The notes beneath the pieces are model-generated. The model was not told the origin of the DNA and made no database searches. It was given only the letters and a program-made list of their open reading frames with translations. Made by a program: the position numbers and the translations under genes. DNA of 64,000 nt, from contig QUOL01000035.1 in the NCBI GenBank assembly GCA_009761415.1, forward strand, positions 22,741 to 86,740, in the 5' to 3' direction. Source of the stretch: Sarcomyxa edulis (taxonomy: Eukaryota; Basidiomycota; Agaricomycetes; Agaricales; Mycenaceae). Positions 35,901 through 47,324 of this stretch are shown one piece after another; position 1 is the stretch's first letter; the number at the start of each line of letters is the position of its first letter.

Positions 35901-36834
35901 GTTTCTTATCCGGGAATAGGGCGCCCTATTCCACTAACCCCGAGGTCATTTCAAGGCAAAACGGACGAAAAAGGTGACGGAATAGGGCGTTCAGTCACGG
36001 AATGTCACGGAATAGGGTGTTTTGTGACGGAATAGGGCGTTCGGTCACGGAATAGGGCGTCCTGTGACGGAATAGGGCGTTCTCTGACACAACAGTAGGA
36101 GCCAGAGCATTTTCCAAATAAGACACTGGCTTGTTATTTGGAACATCCAAGAATGCAAAAGCGAGTACCAAGACGTGTCTGAGAGAGACAAGTAAAAATC
36201 AGGGATCAAAGAGGGAACCAGAGCATTTTTCAAATAAGACACTGGCTTGTTATTTGGAAACATCAAAAAACGCAAAAGCGAGTGACAAGACGTGTCTGAG
36301 AGAAAAGTAAAAAATCATGGATCAAAGAGGGAACCATCGAAGTGGAGAAGACGTCAACCATACACCAAGACCAAAGTGAACGGTCAAAGCATCAGTTGCG
36401 ACAAAAACGAAAAACCAACTCTGAGAGGCAAGACAAGAAGGCAATCAACCTTCAGCCGTGCAACCCCAAGATCGAGATGAAGTGTATGCATCAGAGACGC
36501 AAAAATATGAGATCAAAGAGGGAACCATCGAAGTGGACAGACCGATACAAGACAAAGAACGGTCAAAACGCAAGTGAAACAGGGATGAAGCCGTTAGACC
36601 CGTAATCGGAATCAGCCGCTACCCCCCCAGCTGGGACGTTAGGGTTGGGGTAGTTAGGCGGTTAGGGTTAGTGTTAGGCGTTAGGGTTAGTGTTAGGTGT
36701 TAGGGTTGAGGATCATATAAAAAAAAAGTGCGAGTTAGTATCAGAGTCAGAGTGTCAGTGTCAGTGTCAGTGCAGACATCAACTCACATACAAAATCAAG
36801 ATAGTCAGACAGTCAGTCAAGTGAGCAACCGACC
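32996..36834 (+). repeat. higher-order triplet 2 (long, long, short)
   Basis: Units of 1452, 1450 and 937 bp repeat the order and the short-unit breakpoint of triplet 1, so the triplet was duplicated as a block. The 1450-bp unit has two single-base losses in its C-rich tract near 35785 and 35822. Confidence 0.75.
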
Positions 36835-38286
36835 TATGTTTCTTATCCGGGAATAGGGCGCCCTATTCCACTAACCCCGAGGTCATTTCAAGGCAAAACG
36901 GACGAAAAAGGTGACGGAATAGGGCGTTCAGTCACGGAATGTCACGGAATAGGGTGTTTTGTGACGGAATAGGGCGTTCGGTCACGGAATAGGGCGTCCT
37001 GTGACGGAATAGGGCGTTCTCTGACACAACAGTAGGAGCCAGAGCATTTTCCAAATAAGACACTGGCTTGTTATTTGGAACATCCAAGAATGCAAAAGCG
37101 AGTACCAAGACGTGTCTGAGAGAGACAAGTAAAAATCAGGGATCAAAGAGGGAACCAGAGCATTTTTCAAATAAGACACTGGCTTGTTATTTGGAAACAT
37201 CAAAAAACGCAAAAGCGAGTGACAAGACGTGTCTGAGAGAAAAGTAAAAAATCATGGATCAAAGAGGGAACCATCGAAGTGGAGAAGACGTCAACCATAC
37301 ACCAAGACCAAAGTGAACGGTCAAAGCATCAGTTGCGACAAAAACGAAAAACCAACTCTGAGAGGCAAGACAAGAAGGCAATCAACCTTCAGCCGTGCAA
37401 CCCCAAGATCGAGATGAAGTGTATGCATCAGAGACGCAAAAATATGAGATCAAAGAGGGAACCATCGAAGTGGACAGACCGATACAAGACAAAGAACGGT
37501 CAAAACGCAAGTGAAACAGGGATGAAGCCGTTAGACCCGTAATCGGAATCAGCCGCTACCCCCCCAGCTGGGACGTTAGGGTTGGGGTAGTTAGGCGGTT
37601 AGGGTTAGTGTTAGGCGTTAGGGTTAGTGTTAGGTGTTAGGGTTGAGGATCATATAAAAAAAAAGTGCGAGTTAGTATCAGAGTCAGAGTGTCAGTGTCA
37701 GTGTCAGTGCAGACATCAACTCACATACAAAATCAAGATAGTCAGACAGTCAGTCAAGTGAGCAACCGACCTATCTCAAACAAGTCAACGAGCGACCGTT
37801 TCAAAAATAAAATGTGCATCACAATCAATTGTGGATCAAGTCAACAGAGTCAGTCAGACCCACATTCCAAATAAGATGACGCCCCACTATTTGAAACTGA
37901 GTCACCAACACCAGTCACCAACACCAAGTCTAAGATGAATTGTGGATCAAGTCAACATAGTCAGACTCACATTCCAAATAAGACGACATCCCACTATTTG
38001 AAACCGAGTCACCAACACCAAGTCTGATGCAAGAACACTTAGGGTTACAATGTTTCAAATAAGATGACACTCCACTATTTGGAGCCATCGACACCAAGTG
38101 AGTCCAAACTAACCCCGAGTAACCCCGTGTGACCCCGAGTTCAAACGACATGGAAATAACCCCGTGTAACCCCGAGCTCAAACAGCACAGAAATAACCCC
38201 GAGTAACCCCGGGCTCATTTACGACAAACGACAAGGAAACAACTCCAAGCTACCCCAGCGTCACGCTATGAGAAGCGACCGGATCA

Positions 38287-41200
38287 TATGTTTCTTATCC
38301 GGGAATAGGGCGCCCTATTCCACTAACCCCGAGGTCATTTCAAGGCAAAACGGACGAAAAAGGTGACGGAATAGGGCGTTCAGTCACGGAATGTCACGGA
38401 ATAGGGTGTTTTGTGACGGAATAGGGCGTTCGGTCACGGAATAGGGCGTCCTGTGACGGAATAGGGCGTTCTCTGACACAACAGTAGGAGCCAGAGCATT
38501 TTCCAAATAAGACACTGGCTTGTTATTTGGAACATCCAAGAATGCAAAAGCGAGTACCAAGACGTGTCTGAGAGAGACAAGTAAAAATCAGGGATCAAAG
38601 AGGGAACCAGAGCATTTTTCAAATAAGACACTGGCTTGTTATTTGGAAACATCAAAAAACGCAAAAGCGAGTGACAAGACGTGTCTGAGAGAAAAGTAAA
38701 AAATCATGGATCAAAGAGGGAACCATCGAAGTGGAGAAGACGTCAACCATACACCAAGACCAAAGTGAACGGTCAAAGCATCAGTTGCGACAAAAACGAA
38801 AAACCAACTCTGAGAGGCAAGACAAGAAGGCAATCAACCTTCAGCCGTGCAACCCCAAGATCGAGATGAAGTGTATGCATCAGAGACGCAAAAATATGAG
38901 ATCAAAGAGGGAACCATCGAAGTGGACAGACCGATACAAGACAAAGAACGGTCAAAACGCAAGTGAAACAGGGATGAAGCCGTTAGACCCGTAATCGGAA
39001 TCAGCCGCTACCCCCCAGCTGGGACGTTAGGGTTGGGGTAGTTAGGCGGTTAGGGTTAGTGTTAGGCGTTAGGGTTAGTGTTAGGTGTTAGGGTTGAGGA
39101 TCATATAAAAAAAAAGTGCGAGTTAGTATCAGAGTCAGAGTGTCAGTGTCAGTGTCAGTGCAGACATCAACTCACATACAAAATCAAGATAGTCAGACAG
39201 TCAGTCAAGTGAGCAACCGACCTATCTCAAACAAGTCAACGAGCGACCGTTTCAAAAATAAAATGTGCATCACAATCAATTGTGGATCAAGTCAACAGAG
39301 TCAGTCAGACCCACATTCCAAATAAGATGACGCCCCACTATTTGAAACTGAGTCACCAACACCAGTCACCAACACCAAGTCTAAGATGAATTGTGGATCA
39401 AGTCAACATAGTCAGACTCACATTCCAAATAAGACGACATCCCACTATTTGAAACCGAGTCACCAACACCAAGTCTGATGCAAGAACACTTAGGGTTACA
39501 ATGTTTCAAATAAGATGACACTCCACTATTTGGAGCCATCGACACCAAGTGAGTCCAAACTAACCCCGAGTAACCCCGTGTGACCCCGAGTTCAAACGAC
39601 ATGGAAATAACCCCGTGTAACCCTATGTTTCTTATCCGGGAATAGGGCGCCCTATTCCACTAACCCCGAGGTCATTTCAAGGCAAAACGGACGAAAAAGG
39701 TGACGGAATAGGGCGTTCAGTCACGGAATGTCACGGAATAGGGTGTTTTGTGACGGAATAGGGCGTTCGGTCACGGAATAGGGCGTCCTGTGACGGAATA
39801 GGGCGTTCTCTGACACAACAGTAGGAGCCAGAGCATTTTCCAAATAAGACACTGGCTTGTTATTTGGAACATCCAAGAATGCAAAAGCGAGTACCAAGAC
39901 GTGTCTGAGAGAGACAAGTAAAAATCAGGGATCAAAGAGGGAACCAGAGCATTTTTCAAATAAGACACTGGCTTGTTATTTGGAAACATCAAAAAACGCA
40001 AAAGCGAGTGACAAGACGTGTCTGAGAGAAAAGTAAAAAATCATGGATCAAAGAGGGAACCATCGAAGTGGAGAAGACGTCAACCATACACCAAGACCAA
40101 AGTGAACGGTCAAAGCATCAGTTGCGACAAAAACGAAAAACCAACTCTGAGAGGCAAGACAAGAAGGCAATCAACCTTCAGCCGTGCAACCCCAAGATCG
40201 AGATGAAGTGTATGCATCAGAGACGCAAAAATATGAGATCAAAGAGGGAACCATCGAAGTGGACAGACCGATACAAGACAAAGAACGGTCAAAACGCAAG
40301 TGAAACAGGGATGAAGCCGTTAGACCCGTAATCGGAATCAGCCGCTACCCCCCCAGCTGGGACGTTAGGGTTGGGGTAGTTAGGCGGTTAGGGTTAGTGT
40401 TAGGCGTTAGGGTTAGTGTTAGGTGTTAGGGTTGAGGATCATATAAAAAAAAAGTGCGAGTTAGTATCAGAGTCAGAGTGTCAGTGTCAGTGTCAGTGCA
40501 GACATCAACTCACATACAAAATCAAGATAGTCAGACAGTCAGTCAAGTGAGCAACCGACCTATCTCAAACAAGTCAACGAGCGACCGTTTCAAAAATAAA
40601 ATGTGCATCACAATCAATTGTGGATCAAGTCAACAGAGTCAGTCAGACCCACATTCCAAATAAGATGACGCCCCACTATTTGAAACTGAGTCACCAACAC
40701 CAGTCACCAACACCAAGTCTAAGATGAATTGTGGATCAAGTCAACATAGTCAGACTCACATTCCAAATAAGACGACATCCCACTATTTGAAACCGAGTCA
40801 CCAACACCAAGTCTGATGCAAGAACACTTAGGGTTACAATGTTTCAAATAAGATGACACTCCACTATTTGGAGCCATCGACACCAAGTGAGTCCAAACTA
40901 ACCCCGAGTAACCCCGTGTGACCCCGAGTTCAAACGACATGGAAATAACCCCGTGTAACCCTATGTTTCTTATCCGGGAATAGGGCGCCCTATTCCACTA
41001 ACCCCGAGGTCATTTCAAGGCAAAACGGACGAAAAAGGTGACGGAATAGGGCGTTCAGTCACGGAATGTCACGGAATAGGGTGTTTTGTGACGGAATAGG
41101 GCGTTCGGTCACGGAATAGGGCGTCCTGTGACGGAATAGGGCGTTCTCTGACACAACAGTAGGAGCCAGAGCATTTTCCAAATAAGACACTGGCTTGTTA

Positions 41201-44200
41201 TTTGGAACATCCAAGAATGCAAAAGCGAGTACCAAGACGTGTCTGAGAGAGACAAGTAAAAATCAGGGATCAAAGAGGGAACCAGAGCATTTTTCAAATA
41301 AGACACTGGCTTGTTATTTGGAAACATCAAAAAACGCAAAAGCGAGTGACAAGACGTGTCTGAGAGAAAAGTAAAAAATCATGGATCAAAGAGGGAACCA
41401 TCGAAGTGGAGAAGACGTCAACCATACACCAAGACCAAAGTGAACGGTCAAAGCATCAGTTGCGACAAAAACGAAAAACCAACTCTGAGAGGCAAGACAA
41501 GAAGGCAATCAACCTTCAGCCGTGCAACCCCAAGATCGAGATGAAGTGTATGCATCAGAGACGCAAAAATATGAGATCAAAGAGGGAACCATCGAAGTGG
41601 ACAGACCGATACAAGACAAAGAACGGTCAAAACGCAAGTGAAACAGGGATGAAGCCGTTAGACCCGTAATCGGAATCAGCCGCTACCCCCCCAGCTGGGA
41701 CGTTAGGGTTGGGGTAGTTAGGCGGTTAGGGTTAGTGTTAGGCGTTAGGGTTAGTGTTAGGTGTTAGGGTTGAGGATCATATAAAAAAAAAGTGCGAGTT
41801 AGTATCAGAGTCAGAGTGTCAGTGTCAGTGTCAGTGCAGACATCAACTCACATACAAAATCAAGATAGTCAGACAGTCAGTCAAGTGAGCAACCGACCTA
41901 TCTCAAACAAGTCAACGAGCGACCGTTTCAAAAATAAAATGTGCATCACAATCAATTGTGGATCAAGTCAACAGAGTCAGTCAGACCCACATTCCAAATA
42001 AGATGACGCCCCACTATTTGAAACTGAGTCACCAACACCAGTCACCAACACCAAGTCTAAGATGAATTGTGGATCAAGTCAACATAGTCAGACTCACATT
42101 CCAAATAAGACGACATCCCACTATTTGAAACCGAGTCACCAACACCAAGTCTGATGCAAGAACACTTAGGGTTACAATGTTTCAAATAAGATGACACTCC
42201 ACTATTTGGAGCCATCGACACCAAGTGAGTCCAAACTAACCCCGAGTAACCCCGTGTGACCCCGAGTTCAAACGACATGGAAATAACCCCGTGTAACCCT
42301 ATGTTTCTTATCCGGGAATAGGGCGCCCTATTCCACTAACCCCGAGGTCATTTCAAGGCAAAACGGACGAAAAAGGTGACGGAATAGGGCGTTCAGTCAC
42401 GGAATGTCACGGAATAGGGTGTTTTGTGACGGAATAGGGCGTTCGGTCACGGAATAGGGCGTCCTGTGACGGAATAGGGCGTTCTCTGACACAACAGTAG
42501 GAGCCAGAGCATTTTCCAAATAAGACACTGGCTTGTTATTTGGAACATCCAAGAATGCAAAAGCGAGTACCAAGACGTGTCTGAGAGAGACAAGTAAAAA
42601 TCAGGGATCAAAGAGGGAACCAGAGCATTTTTCAAATAAGACACTGGCTTGTTATTTGGAAACATCAAAAAACGCAAAAGCGAGTGACAAGACGTGTCTG
42701 AGAGAAAAGTAAAAAATCATGGATCAAAGAGGGAACCATCGAAGTGGAGAAGACGTCAACCATACACCAAGACCAAAGTGAACGGTCAAAGCATCAGTTG
42801 CGACAAAAACGAAAAACCAACTCTGAGAGGCAAGACAAGAAGGCAATCAACCTTCAGCCGTGCAACCCCAAGATCGAGATGAAGTGTATGCATCAGAGAC
42901 GCAAAAATATGAGATCAAAGAGGGAACCATCGAAGTGGACAGACCGATACAAGACAAAGAACGGTCAAAACGCAAGTGAAACAGGGATGAAGCCGTTAGA
43001 CCCGTAATCGGAATCAGCCGCTACCCCCCCAGCTGGGACGTTAGGGTTGGGGTAGTTAGGCGGTTAGGGTTAGTGTTAGGCGTTAGGGTTAGTGTTAGGT
43101 GTTAGGGTTGAGGATCATATAAAAAAAAAGTGCGAGTTAGTATCAGAGTCAGAGTGTCAGTGTCAGTGTCAGTGCAGACATCAACTCACATACAAAATCA
43201 AGATAGTCAGACAGTCAGTCAAGTGAGCAACCGACCTATCTCAAACAAGTCAACGAGCGACCGTTTCAAAAATAAAATGTGCATCACAATCAATTGTGGA
43301 TCAAGTCAACAGAGTCAGTCAGACCCACATTCCAAATAAGATGACGCCCCACTATTTGAAACTGAGTCACCAACACCAGTCACCAACACCAAGTCTAAGA
43401 TGAATTGTGGATCAAGTCAACATAGTCAGACTCACATTCCAAATAAGACGACATCCCACTATTTGAAACCGAGTCACCAACACCAAGTCTGATGCAAGAA
43501 CACTTAGGGTTACAATGTTTCAAATAAGATGACACTCCACTATTTGGAGCCATCGACACCAAGTGAGTCCAAACTAACCCCGAGTAACCCCGTGTGACCC
43601 CGAGTTCAAACGACATGGAAATAACCCCGTGTAACCCTATGTTTCTTATCCGGGAATAGGGCGCCCTATTCCACTAACCCCGAGGTCATTTCAAGGCAAA
43701 ACGGACGAAAAAGGTGACGGAATAGGGCGTTCAGTCACGGAATGTCACGGAATAGGGTGTTTTGTGACGGAATAGGGCGTTCGGTCACGGAATAGGGCGT
43801 CCTGTGACGGAATAGGGCGTTCTCTGACACAACAGTAGGAGCCAGAGCATTTTCCAAATAAGACACTGGCTTGTTATTTGGAACATCCAAGAATGCAAAA
43901 GCGAGTACCAAGACGTGTCTGAGAGAGACAAGTAAAAATCAGGGATCAAAGAGGGAACCAGAGCATTTTTCAAATAAGACACTGGCTTGTTATTTGGAAA
44001 CATCAAAAAACGCAAAAGCGAGTGACAAGACGTGTCTGAGAGAAAAGTAAAAAATCATGGATCAAAGAGGGAACCATCGAAGTGGAGAAGACGTCAACCA
44101 TACACCAAGACCAAAGTGAACGGTCAAAGCATCAGTTGCGACAAAAACGAAAAACCAACTCTGAGAGGCAAGACAAGAAGGCAATCAACCTTCAGCCGTG

Positions 44201-44975
44201 CAACCCCAAGATCGAGATGAAGTGTATGCATCAGAGACGCAAAAATATGAGATCAAAGAGGGAACCATCGAAGTGGACAGACCGATACAAGACAAAGAAC
44301 GGTCAAAACGCAAGTGAAACAGGGATGAAGCCGTTAGACCCGTAATCGGAATCAGCCGCTACCCCCCCAGCTGGGACGTTAGGGTTGGGGTAGTTAGGCG
44401 GTTAGGGTTAGTGTTAGGCGTTAGGGTTAGTGTTAGGTGTTAGGGTTGAGGATCATATAAAAAAAAAGTGCGAGTTAGTATCAGAGTCAGAGTGTCAGTG
44501 TCAGTGTCAGTGCAGACATCAACTCACATACAAAATCAAGATAGTCAGACAGTCAGTCAAGTGAGCAACCGACCTATCTCAAACAAGTCAACGAGCGACC
44601 GTTTCAAAAATAAAATGTGCATCACAATCAATTGTGGATCAAGTCAACAGAGTCAGTCAGACCCACATTCCAAATAAGATGACGCCCCACTATTTGAAAC
44701 TGAGTCACCAACACCAGTCACCAACACCAAGTCTAAGATGAATTGTGGATCAAGTCAACATAGTCAGACTCACATTCCAAATAAGACGACATCCCACTAT
44801 TTGAAACCGAGTCACCAACACCAAGTCTGATGCAAGAACACTTAGGGTTACAATGTTTCAAATAAGATGACACTCCACTATTTGGAGCCATCGACACCAA
44901 GTGAGTCCAAACTAACCCCGAGTAACCCCGTGTGACCCCGAGTTCAAACGACATGGAAATAACCCCGTGTAACCC
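38287..44975 (+). repeat. five near-identical 1,337/1,338-bp A units
   Basis: All five end at the same point, GTGTAACCC, inside the C-rich telomere-like tract, and are followed directly by TATGTTTC. One truncated unit was therefore amplified in tandem after its truncation. Confidence 0.85.
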
Positions 44976-46009
44976 TATGTTTCTTATCCGGGAATAGGGC
45001 GCCCTATTCCACTAACCCCGAGGTCATTTCAAGGCAAAACGGACGAAAAAGGTGACGGAATAGGGCGTTCAGTCACGGAATGTCACGGAATAGGGTGTTT
45101 TGTGACGGAATAGGGCGTTCGGTCACGGAATAGGGCGTCCTGTGACGGAATAGGGCGTTCTCTGACACAACAGTAGGAGCCAGAGCATTTTCCAAATAAG
45201 ACACTGGCTTGTTATTTGGAACATCCAAGAATGCAAAAGCGAGTACCAAGACGTGTCTGAGAGAGACAAGTAAAAATCAGGGATCAAAGAGGGAACCAGA
45301 GCATTTTTCAAATAAGACACTGGCTTGTTATTTGGAAACATCAAAAAACGCAAAAGCGAGTGACAAGACGTGTCTGAGAGAAAAGTAAAAAATCATGGAT
45401 CAAAGAGGGAACCATCGAAGTGGAGAAGACGTCAACCATACACCAAGACCAAAGTGAACGGTCAAAGCATCAGTTGCGACAAAAACGAAAAACCAACTCT
45501 GAGAGGCAAGACAAGAAGGCAATCAACCTTCAGCCGTGCAACCCCAAGATCGAGATGAAGTGTATGCATCAGAGACGCAAAAATATGAGATCAAAGAGGG
45601 AACCATCGAAGTGGACAGACCGATACAAGACAAAGAACGGTCAAAACGCAAGTGAAACAGGGATGAAGCCGTTAGACCCGTAATCGGAATCAGCCGCTAC
45701 CCCCCCAGCTGGGACGTTAGGGTTGGGGTAGTTAGGCGGTTAGGGTTAGTGTTAGGCGTTAGGGTTAGTGTTAGGTGTTAGGGTTGAGGATCATATAAAA
45801 AAAAAGTGCGAGTTAGTATCAGAGTCAGAGTGTCAGTGTCAGTGTCAGTGCAGACATCAACTCACATACAAAATCAAGATAGTCAGACAGTCAGTCAAGT
45901 GAGCAACCGACCTATCTCAAACAAGTCAACGAGCGACCGTTTCAAAAATAAAATGTGCATCACAATCAATTGTGGATCAAGTCAACAGAGTCAGTCAGAC
46001 CCACATTCC

Positions 46010-46505
46010 TAGTATTATTACCAACACAGAAAACCACACCGATATCCTCAACACAGTCGGCCAAAAACACCTGGAAGGAATTTGAATTTCAAAATTCTGA
46101 GGAGACAGTTTTGTAGCCAGGGTTCGAAATAGTATATCCCGTGGATAGGATTACGTAATCGGACCCTCTATACATCCGTACGAAGGCACACAGTAAGGGG
46201 TGTTTTGGACCGAGGAATCGGGCACTCGGCAACTTGGGAGCTGAATTAGTACCCTTGCCCCTCGTCCCCTCCCCTAGCAAAGTACCTAGCCTTGATCAGG
46301 GTACTTCAGATAGTATAGGACTAAATTCTGCAAGTTTCCCCCACATTATTGCTTGTGTAATGGGTCATTCACTGAAAAGTCTCAAATCTGACACTAAATT
46401 GCCTGTAGAAATAGATAGAGTCAAGATTAAAAAAATCCCCTCGGTTATAATGACCCCCCGTATTGTAGCGCCATGTAGGTACCAGCACCATAATATTCCG
46501 TGAGG
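46010..46505. other. unassigned junction segment
   Basis: Unique sequence begins abruptly after the last A unit is cut at CCCACATTCC. No gene was recognised. Confidence 0.5.
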
Positions 46506-47050
46506 TATTGAGGTCAAACGGTGGCCTCGAACGTAGGATTGTTCGAGGAGGACCGCGTTTCCCACGCCACTTGGCGGGCCGGCTGCGGTGTCGGCGCCAT
46601 TTACACAGTCGTCTACCGGCTACTCAGTTCCCCGGAGCCCCCAGCTCTGTGTCCCTACTCTCCGGAAGTGCACGGGCCGGCCACACACAGCTTCCACAGC
46701 CAACCACAGTCCTCCCCACAGCCGGCCACTGTGTTGTCCACAGCCCGTACTGTGGTCGGAGTCTGTGCACAGCCGCTCGGAGCTTCAACTTCACTGTGCA
46801 CAGCAGCGCGGACTGTGCCGTCGGAGCCTGAACTGTGTACGCAGTCTGCGGTCACAGTTCAAATCTCCGCTCACTCTACTCACACAGCTCCGCCAAGTCC
46901 TTTCCACAGCCAACCGCAGTCTCCTCCTCGACATCATGCACTCTTCGCATCGCTCGCCACAGATACCACAGCAACACCAGGGTCTTCACACAGCACGAGC
47001 GCCTCCCCTCGCCAACTATACTTATCTCCCTAGTCCTGGAGTCCTCGAAT
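46506..47050. other. GC-rich, CACAG-rich low-complexity stretch
   Basis: CCACAG, CACAGCC and ACTGTG words recur more than a dozen times. Long open frames in several plus-strand phases are a by-product of composition, and none has a domain. Confidence 0.4.
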
Positions 47051-47052
47051 TC

Positions 47053-47324
47053 ACAACAAAACTCGGTAAGTCCTATCGTTTTCACTGATATATACTGACC
47101 TTCCTAAAACTCCCGGAACAGGTCCTATGTCATATGTAGGATACAAGCAGGATATAGGGAAGGGTATCAGGACACTTAGGAGATTGGAACTCGAGGTAAG
47201 CATTTCCCTCGCAGCGTCGCTCACTTTGTCTACATGCAGTCGTCGAATACGACGAGCAGTATTCACATCCTTTCCAAGAAATCCCGACAATCCCGGGAGG
47301 GCTTCAGCGTTGTGGAGCTCATGT
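47053..47324 (+). repeat. R1 dispersed repeat, copy 2, with conserved splice sites
   Basis: It matches 301-568. Donor GTAAGTCC is at 47066, the acceptor ends AACAG at 47121, an exon of 74 nt follows, then donor GTAAGCATTTCCC at 47196. Confidence 0.6.

Larger units (their letters stand above)
29156..46009 (+). repeat. tandem array of 13 A-family subtelomeric units
   Basis: Unit starts, each at TATGTTTCTTATCC, are 29156, 30608, 32060, 32996, 34448, 35898, 36835, 38287, 39624, 40962, 42300, 43638 and 44976. Lengths are 1452, 1452, 936, 1452, 1450, 937, 1452, 1337, 1338, 1338, 1338, 1338 and 1034 bp. The proximal end is invariant. Shorter units lack distal sequence only. Full units end ...GAGAAGCGACCGGATCA. 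Units are almost identical in sequence. The small open frames inside are repeated with the DNA and have no recognisable domains. Assembly of such an array needs long reads, so copy number is provisional. Confidence 0.95.

Noticed and set aside
29156..46009. CRISPR-like array
   Set aside because: Repeats are over 900 bp and contiguous with no short unique spacers, in a eukaryotic telomeric setting.
29303..46012. Recurrent small open frames (62, 69, 73, 76, 83 and 87 codons) in every A unit
   Set aside because: They recur only because the DNA repeats. Composition is low-complexity, they overlap on both strands, and no start context, intron or domain supports them.
46110..46150. GGTTCGAAA as a Pol III B box (tRNA or SINE)
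   Set aside because: No A box at a suitable distance and no cloverleaf could be drawn.
46508..47098. Long overlapping plus-strand frames around 46.5-47.1 kb
   Set aside because: Three overlapping frames are open at once because of GC-rich, CACAG-rich composition; no domain or spliced model.
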